Below are positions 26,916-34,692 of a DNA stretch of 64,000 nucleotides, in pieces. The notes beneath the pieces were generated by a model that worked only from the letters and a program-made list of their open reading frames with translations, made no database searches and had not been told where the DNA came from. The position numbers and the translations under genes were made by a program. Origin of the DNA: Neochlamydia sp. S13 (lineage in GTDB: Bacteria > Chlamydiota > Chlamydiia > Chlamydiales > Parachlamydiaceae); the NCBI RefSeq assembly GCF_000648235.2, contig NZ_AP017977.1:1860001-1924000 (forward strand), given 5' to 3'. The first letter of the stretch is position 1. Each line of letters begins with the position of its first letter.

Positions 26916-28286
26916 ATGATACCATCCATTTCTACCTCTAACACTCACCCAAATTTTCGGCTTGCTGTCTCAGAAAATATAGAAGACGCCGTCTCAGGAA
27001 AGCTAATGACTCGAGCAGTTACTTTGTTTCCTTGCGGTCATACCTTTAATGAAGAGACTGTCATCTCTTGTTTAGCGCGCAATAAGCTTTGCCCTCTTGA
27101 TAGCCAACTTATTGAGAGACATACACCCAACCCTACTATCAGACTCCAAGCTCAAATTGCTGAAGCCGATTTTTTATCAGAATTTTTTAGAGAACGCTAT
27201 ATTGCCCTTTTGGGCCATCTTTTAAATGCACCTTCTATTAAAGCAATTCCTTCCCTGGCTAACTTGTTAGAAAATCAATCTAAAATCTTAATGAGCCAAT
27301 TTGGCGAACCGCTAACAGAAGAAGAAAAAATAAACTATAGTTGGACAAGGGATTTATTAGATGAAAATAAGAAAATTAGACAATTTGTCTTCAACCGGCT
27401 CCAGCAAACTCACCCAAGCGCTCCTCTCACCGTAGGTGTTTCTCTATCTCCTCTTTCCACTTCTTCGCCATCTGGCGTCCCAAAAGAAATTGGATGCTAT
27501 TCACATCGATTCGTACCCCTACCCCCGCCCCCTTCCGCCGCCTTGCTTTACAACGTGATCCTTCAAGTTCATTTTCCTGAGGGAAATGGAGAGCTTATAA
27601 AACAAACTCGGATTATAGATAGGATTTATAAAATTGATTCCCATCTTTCTACTGAAGAAAAAGTGCTCTATATCTTTCAAAAGCTTTTTACATTGGCCTC
27701 TTCTCTTTCTCCATTAAGCCTTGAAGAAAATATTATAGAAAACAAAGCCTCTAACCTTTCTAATTACTCCTCCTACCTACTAAATATTAGCTGCCTATTA
27801 CTCTGGCACCATCTACCGGGAGGAAGAGAGTACTTAAGTCATCCCTATATCTACACCCTACCTTTAAAGAGAAAAGCAGAGCTATTAATTCCTTGGATGA
27901 AAGAGTACTGCGTCCAACTTAATCGCCTGAATTTAAGTCATTTAAACTTTATATTTTTACCGCCCGCGATCGGACAACTTTCTCAGCTGCAAAGACTTTA
28001 CTTATATAATAACCAACTAACTACTCTTCCAGCAGCTATCGGGCAGCTTTCCCAGCTGCAACGGCTTTGCTTACATAATAACCAACTAACGTCTCTTCCT
28101 GAAACCATCGGGCAGCTTTCCCAGCTGCAACGACTTTGCTTACATAATAACCAACTAACTACCCTTCCTGAAAGCATCGGGCAGCTCTCCCAGCTGCAAT
28201 ATCTTTTTTTATCCAATAATAAACTACGAGCTCTTCCTGAAAGTATTGGGAAGCTCTCTCAACTGAGACAGCTTTACTTAGTTTGA
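26916..28286 (+). CDS. U-box/LRR protein 1, putative secreted E3 ubiquitin ligase
   Basis: Residues about 20-82 form a U-box: DAVSGKLMTRAVTLFPCGHTF, then CLARNKLCPLD and NPTIRLQ, with the U-box proline-rich end and no full set of RING cysteines. U-boxes recruit host E2 enzymes directly. Residues about 208-335 are the linker shared with the F-box proteins (IDRIYKIDSHLSTEEKV, NYSSYLLNISCLLLWHHLPGG). Five to six LRRs follow. Compared with the paralogues the C-terminus is cut short: it ends LRQLYLV where they continue LYLDNNQLTSLPE, just where the duplicated leader sequence begins. Substrate recognition by the LRR arm is inferred. Confidence 0.82.
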   Translation: MIPSISTSNTHPNFRLAVSENIEDAVSGKLMTRAVTLFPCGHTFNEETVISCLARNKLCPLDSQLIERHTPNPTIRLQAQIAEADFLSEFFRERYIALLGHLLNAPSIKAIPSLANLLENQSKILMSQFGEPLTEEEKINYSWTRDLLDENKKIRQFVFNRLQQTHPSAPLTVGVSLSPLSTSSPSGVPKEIGCYSHRFVPLPPPPSAALLYNVILQVHFPEGNGELIKQTRIIDRIYKIDSHLSTEEKVLYIFQKLFTLASSLSPLSLEENIIENKASNLSNYSSYLLNISCLLLWHHLPGGREYLSHPYIYTLPLKRKAELLIPWMKEYCVQLNRLNLSHLNFIFLPPAIGQLSQLQRLYLYNNQLTTLPAAIGQLSQLQRLCLHNNQLTSLPETIGQLSQLQRLCLHNNQLTTLPESIGQLSQLQYLFLSNNKLRALPESIGKLSQLRQLYLV

Positions 28287-28522
28287 CATGATTTATAACT
28301 GGGAATTAAAGATATGAGTTTCAAAAGAGATCTTTTATATAATTTTGCCCCTTTAATTCCATCCATGTTTTTGAGGTCTCAATCTTCTTTTAGGCTTTCA
28401 AAATAAAGTTGCTCAAAAAAAGAAAAAGAATTAAATTTTTGTAAAACCTACGGTAAATCTTAATTATTAGAAGCAAGCAATCTTATAAGTAATAACCTAC
28501 TATAACACGTTTAGGAGGTTAT
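28287..28522 (+). repeat. Leader of U-box/LRR paralogue 2 (uninterrupted copy)
   Basis: Nearly identical to 32607-33024 but without the 177-bp insert; the insertion site corresponds to TTAA at 28353-28356. Contains TATATAATTTTG (a -10-like TATAAT) at about 28337-28348 and TTTAGGAGG before the start. Confidence 0.85.
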
Positions 28523-30127
28523 ATGATGCCCTCCCTTTCTACCTCTAACACTCACCCAAATTTTCGGCTTGCTGTCTCAGAAAATATAGAAGACGCCGTC
28601 TCAGGAAAGCTGATGACTCGAGCAGTGACTTTGTTTCCTTGCGGTCATACCTTTAATGAAGATACTGTCATCTCCTGTTTAGCGCGCAATAAGCTTTGCC
28701 CTCTCGATAGCCAACTTATTGTGAGACATACACCCAACCCTACTATCAGACTCCAAGCTAAAATTGCTGAAGACGATTTTTTATCAGAATTTTTTAGAGA
28801 ACGCTATATTGCCCTTTTGGGCCATCTTTTAAATGAACCTTCTATTAAAGGCATTCCTTCCCTGGCTAACTTATTAGAAAATCAGGCTAAAGCCTTAATG
28901 AGCCAATTCGGCGAACAGCTAACAAATGAAGAAAAAATAAACTATAATTGGACAAAGAATTTATTAGATGAAAATAAAAAAGTTAGACTATTTGCCTTCC
29001 AAAGACTGCAGCAGCCTTACCAAAGCTCTCCTTCCCCTAGCATGGTTTCTCCACCTTCCGTTTTCACTTCTTCGTCATCTGGTGTCTCAAAAGAAATTGG
29101 ATGCTATTCCCATCGATTCGTATCCCCGCCCCCAATTTCCGCCACCTCGCTTTACAACTTGATCCTTCAAGTTCATTTTCCAGAGGGAAATGGAGAACCT
29201 ATAGAACAAACTCGTATTATAGATAAGATTTATAAAATTGACTCCAATCTTTCTACTGAAGAAAAAGTACTCTATATCTTTCAAAAGCTTTTTACATTGG
29301 CCTCTTCTCTTTCTCCATTAGGCCGTGAAGAAAATATCATAGAAAACAAAGCTTCTAACCTTTCTAATTACTCCTCCTACCTACTAAATATTAGCTGCCT
29401 ATTACTCTGGCACCATCTGCCGGGAGGAACAGAGTACTTAAATAATCCCTATATCTACACCCTACCTTTAAAGAGAAAAGCAGAGCTATTAATCCCTTGG
29501 ATGAAAGAGTACTGCACCCACATTAATCACCTGATTTTAAGCAACTTAAACCTTATATTTTTACCGCCAGCGATCGGGCAATTTTCCCAGCTGCAAAGAC
29601 TTTACTTACATAATAACCAACTAACTACTCTTCCAGCGTCCATCGGGCAACTTTCCCAGCTACAACGACTCTACTTACATAATAACCAACTAACGTCTCT
29701 TCCTGAAACCATCGGGCAGCTTTCCCAGCTGCAACGACTCTACTTATACACCAACAATCTAAACACTCTTCCTGAAAGCATCGGACAACTTTCCCAGCTC
29801 AAAGAGCTTTTCCTATTCAATAATAGACTAAGCGCGCTTCCAGAAACCATTGGGCGACTTTGCCAGCTGCAATATCTTTTTTTATCCAATAATCAACTAA
29901 GCGCTCTTCCTGAAACTATTGGGCAGCTCTCTCAACTGAGACAGCTTTACTTAGATAACAACCAGCTAACGTCTCTTCCTGAAGCCACTGCCCAGCTTTC
30001 TCAACTCAAGAAACTGAACTTAATCAATAACCGTTTAACTACCATTCCTCAGCTTCTTACAGTCACAGAGATTTTAATACACGGAAATCCATTAATGCAA
30101 TTTACCTTGAAAAAGATAAATTATTAA
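28523..30127 (+). CDS. U-box/LRR protein 2, putative secreted E3 ubiquitin ligase
   Basis: Paralogue of the gene at 26916, close to identical over the U-box (residues about 20-82). A Ser/Pro-rich segment (SSPSPSMVSPPSVFTSSSSG, about 172-191) separates the U-box from the shared linker. The LRR array is longer, nine or so units, and ends in a capping sequence (RLTTIPQLLTVTEILIHGNPL). It is the most complete of the three copies. The start is the ATG-ATG pair after TTTAGGAGG. The high identity at DNA level points to recent duplication. Confidence 0.85.
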   Translation: MMPSLSTSNTHPNFRLAVSENIEDAVSGKLMTRAVTLFPCGHTFNEDTVISCLARNKLCPLDSQLIVRHTPNPTIRLQAKIAEDDFLSEFFRERYIALLGHLLNEPSIKGIPSLANLLENQAKALMSQFGEQLTNEEKINYNWTKNLLDENKKVRLFAFQRLQQPYQSSPSPSMVSPPSVFTSSSSGVSKEIGCYSHRFVSPPPISATSLYNLILQVHFPEGNGEPIEQTRIIDKIYKIDSNLSTEEKVLYIFQKLFTLASSLSPLGREENIIENKASNLSNYSSYLLNISCLLLWHHLPGGTEYLNNPYIYTLPLKRKAELLIPWMKEYCTHINHLILSNLNLIFLPPAIGQFSQLQRLYLHNNQLTTLPASIGQLSQLQRLYLHNNQLTSLPETIGQLSQLQRLYLYTNNLNTLPESIGQLSQLKELFLFNNRLSALPETIGRLCQLQYLFLSNNQLSALPETIGQLSQLRQLYLDNNQLTSLPEATAQLSQLKKLNLINNRLTTIPQLLTVTEILIHGNPLMQFTLKKINY

Positions 30128-30299
30128 GCTTGTTTAAAAAAAGACTTAACTTATTTATGTCTCAAAAAAAAATATTAATTTCTTAAAATTAAAATCTCAC
30201 TCAATCACTTTGCTTTAAAATACAAAATAATCCTTAAAGCCAATCAGATGGCCTATTAAGAGCTGCAAAATTTACAAATGAATTCTATGCCTGCATAAG

Positions 30300-30531
30300 G
30301 TGAGTGACTTAAGGGAAAAAGAAGAAACACACCTTAAAGACTCAGCTTGTCGTCGATAAGAAAAGTAAAAAAGGGATTTATAGCTCCTATTATAATGGCA
30401 AAAAGCATGATTTTAGGCTACCCAAAGAATCGCAAGTTAAAATCAATCCACAAACATATGTGTTAAGAGATTTAGGTTAGCGAGGATTAAGAAAGTCGCA
30501 TGCCCCGACCCAGATGCCCAATAAAAAATGA
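30300..30531 (+). pseudogene. Remnant of IS5-family transposase
   Basis: One frame encodes KKKHTLKTQLVVDKKSKKG, then GKKHDFRLPKESQ, then DLG-stop-RGLRKSHAPTQMPNKK. This is the central part of IS5-type DDE transposases, which usually read HTLK.QVVVDK....NGK.HDF.LFK and later D.GY.G. A TAG falls after DLG. Start, catalytic ends and terminal repeats are missing. It lies in the otherwise non-coding 30128-30690 interval, in which I recognise nothing else. Confidence 0.65.
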
Positions 30532-30690
30532 AAGAGGAGTACTTTAACTAAAGAGAAAAAAATAAACCAAAGTTTATCAAGAGAAAGAGTTGTCAATAAA
30601 GATGCTATTAACCTCCTTAAGCGATTTTCGATTAGGTCATCTGTCTTTTTTATAGAATTTTTTTTAAAACAGAAAATCTATAAAAAAAAC

Positions 30691-30753
30691 TGGCGTTCAC
30701 CTTTATAATGTTTAATTAAAGAAAAAACAAAAACATCCATAAAAGGAACGCCA
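30691..30753 (+). promoter_or_regulatory. Promoter with inverted repeat upstream of DUF1670 pair
   Basis: TGGCGTTC at 30691-30698 is the exact complement of GAACGCCA at 30746-30753, the latter ending on the A of the start codon; flanking bases extend the match (ACCTTTAT versus AAAAGG). A perfect -10-like TATAAT lies between them at 30704-30709; no good -35 is seen. The arrangement suits an operator pair bound by a helix-turn-helix protein such as those encoded downstream, or a 5' hairpin covering the start. Confidence 0.5.
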
Positions 30754-31634
30754 TGAAAAATGTTACTATAAATTCTAGAGAAGATCAAGAAAGACGACTT
30801 CAAATCAAAAACATCCATCAGCAGATGAAAAATTTGGCTGTTCAAGGAACGGGAATTAGTCCTTGGGAAGCTCAAATTTTAGTGGGTCTGATTGAGGAAG
30901 TGTACTTTTCCGAACTTAACCAAAGCCACTTAAAACCAGGGCAAATTAAATATCATTGTGTAGCAGCTGAAGAAGGAGCTGGCAAATCTTTAAAAGAGTG
31001 CAAGATGTTACCTGTGGTTTTGACGCTGTTTGACCAACGAGACAAAGGAAATTTTTCCCAGGATAATAATAAAGATAGAAGTGTTGAGCTAAGAAGGAGA
31101 AGACTTGTGCGTATAGCTGAAGAAGCTAAAGAGCAAGGAGGATACTTAACGCAAGAAGACCTAGCAGAATTGTTAATGTGCGATATAAGAACCATTCGAA
31201 GAGATATTAAAGAGCTTAGAACAATAGGCATCTTATTACCCACCCGAGGTCAACAAAAAGATATAGGCCCTGGTGTCAGCCATAGAGCTATTGCCATACG
31301 GCTTTGGCTAGAGGGCAAAGAGCCTGTGGCTATTGCCCAACATATTAAGCATAGCATAGAAGCTGTGGAAAACTATCTACAGAAGTTTAAAAGAGTAGCC
31401 TTTCTTAAAAGCAAACATTTCAATGAGTTTGAAATAGCCTTAACGGTAGGAATTTCCATCTATGCTACCAAAACCTTTTCCCTGCTATATGAAGAGTTTA
31501 AAGATAAAGCCTTTTTTAAACAAAGATTGGAGGAAGTTCATATAGTTGGTGCCCAATATTATCACGCTCAAGATGAAAAAAAAAGAATGATGTCGTCGAA
31601 CGACTCTATCAGGAACGAACGGAGGCTGCCATGA
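30753..31634 (+). CDS. DUF1670-type protein with helix-turn-helix segments (first of pair)
   Basis: 293 residues, recognised as resembling DUF1670 proteins, a family of unknown function found in scattered bacteria and near mobile elements. LTQEDLAELLMCDIRTIRRDIKELR (about 129-153) is a clear helix-turn-helix of regulator type; IGPGVSHRAIAIRLWLEGKEPVAIAQHIKHSIEAVENYLQ (about 168-207) looks like a second. There is no transposase triad. The next gene overlaps it by four bases (ATGA) and is related in layout. The inverted repeat at its own start suggests autoregulation. Confidence 0.6.
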   Translation: MKNVTINSREDQERRLQIKNIHQQMKNLAVQGTGISPWEAQILVGLIEEVYFSELNQSHLKPGQIKYHCVAAEEGAGKSLKECKMLPVVLTLFDQRDKGNFSQDNNKDRSVELRRRRLVRIAEEAKEQGGYLTQEDLAELLMCDIRTIRRDIKELRTIGILLPTRGQQKDIGPGVSHRAIAIRLWLEGKEPVAIAQHIKHSIEAVENYLQKFKRVAFLKSKHFNEFEIALTVGISIYATKTFSLLYEEFKDKAFFKQRLEEVHIVGAQYYHAQDEKKRMMSSNDSIRNERRLP

Positions 31635-32488
31635 AGAAGAACATCGATGCAAACCATGCTACATTTTGCCCTCAAGCATTTAAATGCTTTGAAGGTGCTT
31701 TGGAAGCGTTTTTTTCTCATGAGTGCCCGCAGCTAGGAGAAACAAGGACAAGGCAAGTACTGGTTAAATCAATAGCGGATATGGTGCGTCAATTTTATCC
31801 GCAGACCTCTCATATGCAGCCGGGACAAGTTACATGGCCGACAGTCCACCGCAATGAATTTTCATCTTATGGAAAATCTATTCAAAATACACGTTTAACA
31901 ACGGTAATTTTAGATCTGGTAAGCTCGCAAGATGCTATAGAAAGAGCCAAGGGGAAAAAATTAAGGGTTATAAAAAAAGAAGCTGTGGCGCGGATGTGTA
32001 AGCAAGCTTTTGATCAAGAAGGTTGCTTAACCCATGCGGAATTAGCTATTTTGTTGAAGATATCACCCCACAGCGTAGGCAAATATATCAAGGAGTGGGA
32101 ATTAGAAAACCGTGAGGTTCTTCCAAGAAGAGGATCTATCCATGATATAGGACCTACTTTAACTCATAAAACAATGATCATTGAAAAGCTCTTTATCGAG
32201 CAAAAAACTGTTCAGCAGGTGAGCAGAGAAACAAAACACTCTTTGCCGGCGATACAAAGGTATATATCCACTTTCAAGCAAATATTGCTATGCAAACAAA
32301 AAGGTATGTCTACAGAAGAAGCAGCTTTTTCGGTGGGTAGGACATCTCGCTTAGTCAATGAATATGAAAAGATTATTGAACAATATAAGGAGAAAAATTA
32401 TGTTATAGCCGCGTTATTGAAAAGTGAAATTGGAATTGAAACAAGAACCCAGATAACAATAAATGAAGGTGTTGATAAAAAATATTAA
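31631..32488 (+). CDS. DUF1670-type protein with helix-turn-helix segments (second of pair)
   Basis: 285 residues, translationally coupled to the previous gene by an ATGA overlap. Layout is parallel: LTHAELAILLKISPHSVGKYIKEWE (about 137-161) is a helix-turn-helix at the same place, followed by RRGSIHDIGPTLTHKTMII and KTVQQVSRETKHSLPAIQRYI, matching RGQQKDIGPGVSHRAIAI and KEPVAIAQHIKHSIEAVENYL of its partner. The two are therefore diverged duplicates that probably form a heteromer. Function unknown. Confidence 0.6.
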   Translation: MKKNIDANHATFCPQAFKCFEGALEAFFSHECPQLGETRTRQVLVKSIADMVRQFYPQTSHMQPGQVTWPTVHRNEFSSYGKSIQNTRLTTVILDLVSSQDAIERAKGKKLRVIKKEAVARMCKQAFDQEGCLTHAELAILLKISPHSVGKYIKEWELENREVLPRRGSIHDIGPTLTHKTMIIEKLFIEQKTVQQVSRETKHSLPAIQRYISTFKQILLCKQKGMSTEEAAFSVGRTSRLVNEYEKIIEQYKEKNYVIAALLKSEIGIETRTQITINEGVDKKY

Positions 32489-32606
32489 TCAGAAAAAAGA
32501 TTAGGTTAAATGCCAGTTAATGACAAGTGTCCTTATTTAAAATCATAGCCGATCTCTATAGAAATAGACTTAAAAAAATTTGTGCTCCGCTTCAACTTAA
32601 TTACCA

Positions 32607-33024
32607 CGATCTATAACTGGGAATTAAAGATATGAGTTTCAAAAGAGGTCTTCTATATAATTTTGCCCCTTTAATCCTACTTCGTTAGGTTTACGAGGTA
32701 TCAAAAAATAGCCTTTTAGATGAGTCATGAATAGCTTGGCAAAAAGGGCAAATGATAATCGCGACTTTGACAGTTGTTTTCTAAGTAGATAATTATTAAA
32801 GAATTACATTCAAAAACTCAGGCACAACATAGGAGGTGAAACGTAGTAGTGTTAATTCCATCCATGTTTTTGAGGTCTCAATCTCCTTTTAGGCTTTCAA
32901 AATAAAGTTGCTCAAAAAAAGAAAAAGGAGTAAATTTTTGCAAAAAATCTATGGTAAATCCTTAATTATTAGAAGCAAGCAATCTTATAAGCAATAACTT
33001 ACTTTAACACTTTTAGGAGGTTAT
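32607..33024 (+). repeat. Leader of U-box/LRR paralogue 3, interrupted copy
   Basis: Corresponds to 28287-28522 almost base for base on both sides of a 177-bp insert at 32675-32851. The uninterrupted copies fix the insert ends precisely. Confidence 0.88.
32675..32851. mobile_element. MITE-like 177-bp insertion with TTAA duplication
   Basis: Absent from the two paralogous leaders (empty site TTAA at 28353-28356). Here TTAA is duplicated at 32671-32674 and 32852-32855. The ends are imperfect inverted repeats: left TCCTACTTCGTTA, right (complement) CACTACTACGTTT, with CTACTnCGTT shared. No coding capacity. It contains GACTTTGACAGTTG, also present at the broken end of the F-box/LRR pseudogene at about 7139. 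The features fit a small non-autonomous element, or a deletion derivative of a larger one. Confidence 0.7.
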
Positions 33025-34536
33025 ATGATGCCCTCCCTTTCTACCTCTAACACTCACCCAAATTTTCGGCTTGCTGTCTCAGAAAATATAGAAGACGCCG
33101 TCTCAGGAAAGCTGATGACGCGAGCAGTGACTTTGCTTCCTTGCGGTCATACCTTTAATGAAGATACTGCCATCTCCTGTTTAGCGCGCAATAAGCTTTG
33201 CCCTCTCGATAGCCAACATATTGAGAGATATACACCCAACCCTACTATCAGACTCCAAGCTAAAATTGCTGAAGACGATTTTTTATCAGAATTTTTTAGA
33301 GAACGCTATATTGCCCTTTTGGGCCATCTTTTAAATGAACCTTCTATTAAAGGCATTCCTTCCCTGGCTAACTTGTTAGAAAATCAATTTAAAATCTTAA
33401 TGAGCCAATTTGGCGAACCGCTAACAGAAGAAGAAAAAATAAATTATAAATGGACAAAGAATTTATTAGATGAAAATAAAAAAGTTAGGCAATTTGTTTT
33501 CAAAAAGCAGCATCAGAATTATCAAAGCCCTACTTCCCCTAGCAGGGTTTCTCCACCTTCTGTTTTCACTTCTTCGTCATCTGATACCTCACAAGAGATT
33601 GGATACTACCCTCATCCATTCGTATCCTCAATTTCCGCAGCTTCGCTTTACAACATTATTCTGCAAGTTCATTTTCCTAATGGAAATGGAGTTTTTATAG
33701 AACAAACTCATATTATAGATAAGATTTATAAAATTGACTCCAATCTTTCTACTGAAAAAAAAGTGCTCTATATCTTTCAAAAGCTTTTTACATTGGCCGC
33801 TTCTCTTTCTCCTTTAGAATTTGAAAAAGATAGTGGAGAAAGCCAAGCGTCGACTTTTTCTAATTCCTCCTCTTACCTACTAAATATTAGTCGCCTATTA
33901 CTCTGGTATCATCTACCAGGAGGAACAGAGTACTTAAGCCAATCACCTATTCAAGCTTTACCTCTAAAGAGAAAAATAGAGTTGTTAATTCCTTGGATGA
34001 AAGAGTACTATGCCCGCCTTAATTACCTGAATTTAAGTTTTTCAAACTTTATATCTTTACCAGCCGAGATCGGACATCTTTCTCAGCTGCAACAACTTTA
34101 CTTACACGATAACCAGCTAACTACTCTTCCCTCTGCTATCGGGCAACTCTCCCAGCTGCAACGACTCTACTTATACAACAACCATTTAAACACTCTGCCT
34201 GAAGCCATCGGGCAACTTTCCCAATTGAAAGAGCTTTTTTTATCCAATAATAGATTAAGTACACTCCCTGAAACTATTGGGCAACTTTGCCAGCTGCAAT
34301 ATCTTTTTTTATCCACTAATAAACTAAGAGCTCTTCCTGAAACCATTGGACAGCTCTCTCAACTAAGACTGCTTTACTTAGATAACAACCAGCTAACATC
34401 TCTTCCTGAGGCCATGAGACAGTTTTCTCAACTCCAGCAGCTAAACTTAAGTAATAACCGTTTAACTACTATTCCTCAGTTTCTTAAGAGCGAAGAGATC
34501 GTCATACATAGACAGTGTTATTTAGTTCCTCTTTAA
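33025..34536 (+). CDS. U-box/LRR protein 3, putative secreted E3 ubiquitin ligase
   Basis: Third paralogue. U-box at residues about 20-82 (GKLMTRAVTLLPCGHTFNED, CPLDSQHIERYTPNP), Ser/Pro linker at about 172-195, shared module from about 205 to 330, then about seven LRRs. The last LRR cap diverges from paralogue 2 (IPQFLKSEEIVIHRQCYLVPL versus IPQLLTVTEILIHGNPL), so the 3' ends have been reshuffled or frameshifted. The gene has its own duplicated leader, carrying the 177-bp insert about 170 bases before the start, which may alter its expression. Confidence 0.84.
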   Translation: MMPSLSTSNTHPNFRLAVSENIEDAVSGKLMTRAVTLLPCGHTFNEDTAISCLARNKLCPLDSQHIERYTPNPTIRLQAKIAEDDFLSEFFRERYIALLGHLLNEPSIKGIPSLANLLENQFKILMSQFGEPLTEEEKINYKWTKNLLDENKKVRQFVFKKQHQNYQSPTSPSRVSPPSVFTSSSSDTSQEIGYYPHPFVSSISAASLYNIILQVHFPNGNGVFIEQTHIIDKIYKIDSNLSTEKKVLYIFQKLFTLAASLSPLEFEKDSGESQASTFSNSSSYLLNISRLLLWYHLPGGTEYLSQSPIQALPLKRKIELLIPWMKEYYARLNYLNLSFSNFISLPAEIGHLSQLQQLYLHDNQLTTLPSAIGQLSQLQRLYLYNNHLNTLPEAIGQLSQLKELFLSNNRLSTLPETIGQLCQLQYLFLSTNKLRALPETIGQLSQLRLLYLDNNQLTSLPEAMRQFSQLQQLNLSNNRLTTIPQFLKSEEIVIHRQCYLVPL

Positions 34537-34692
34537 AAGGATAGATAAGTAAGTGTGGATTAAAAAAGCCTAATCCATTTATTTTCGAAGAAAATTATAA
34601 AATACCTCCAAATTTTTACTTAAAAATTATTTCTCTCATTTTCTCATGAGAAATAAAACTCCACCTTTACGCTAATGAACTTACCCTTTATC

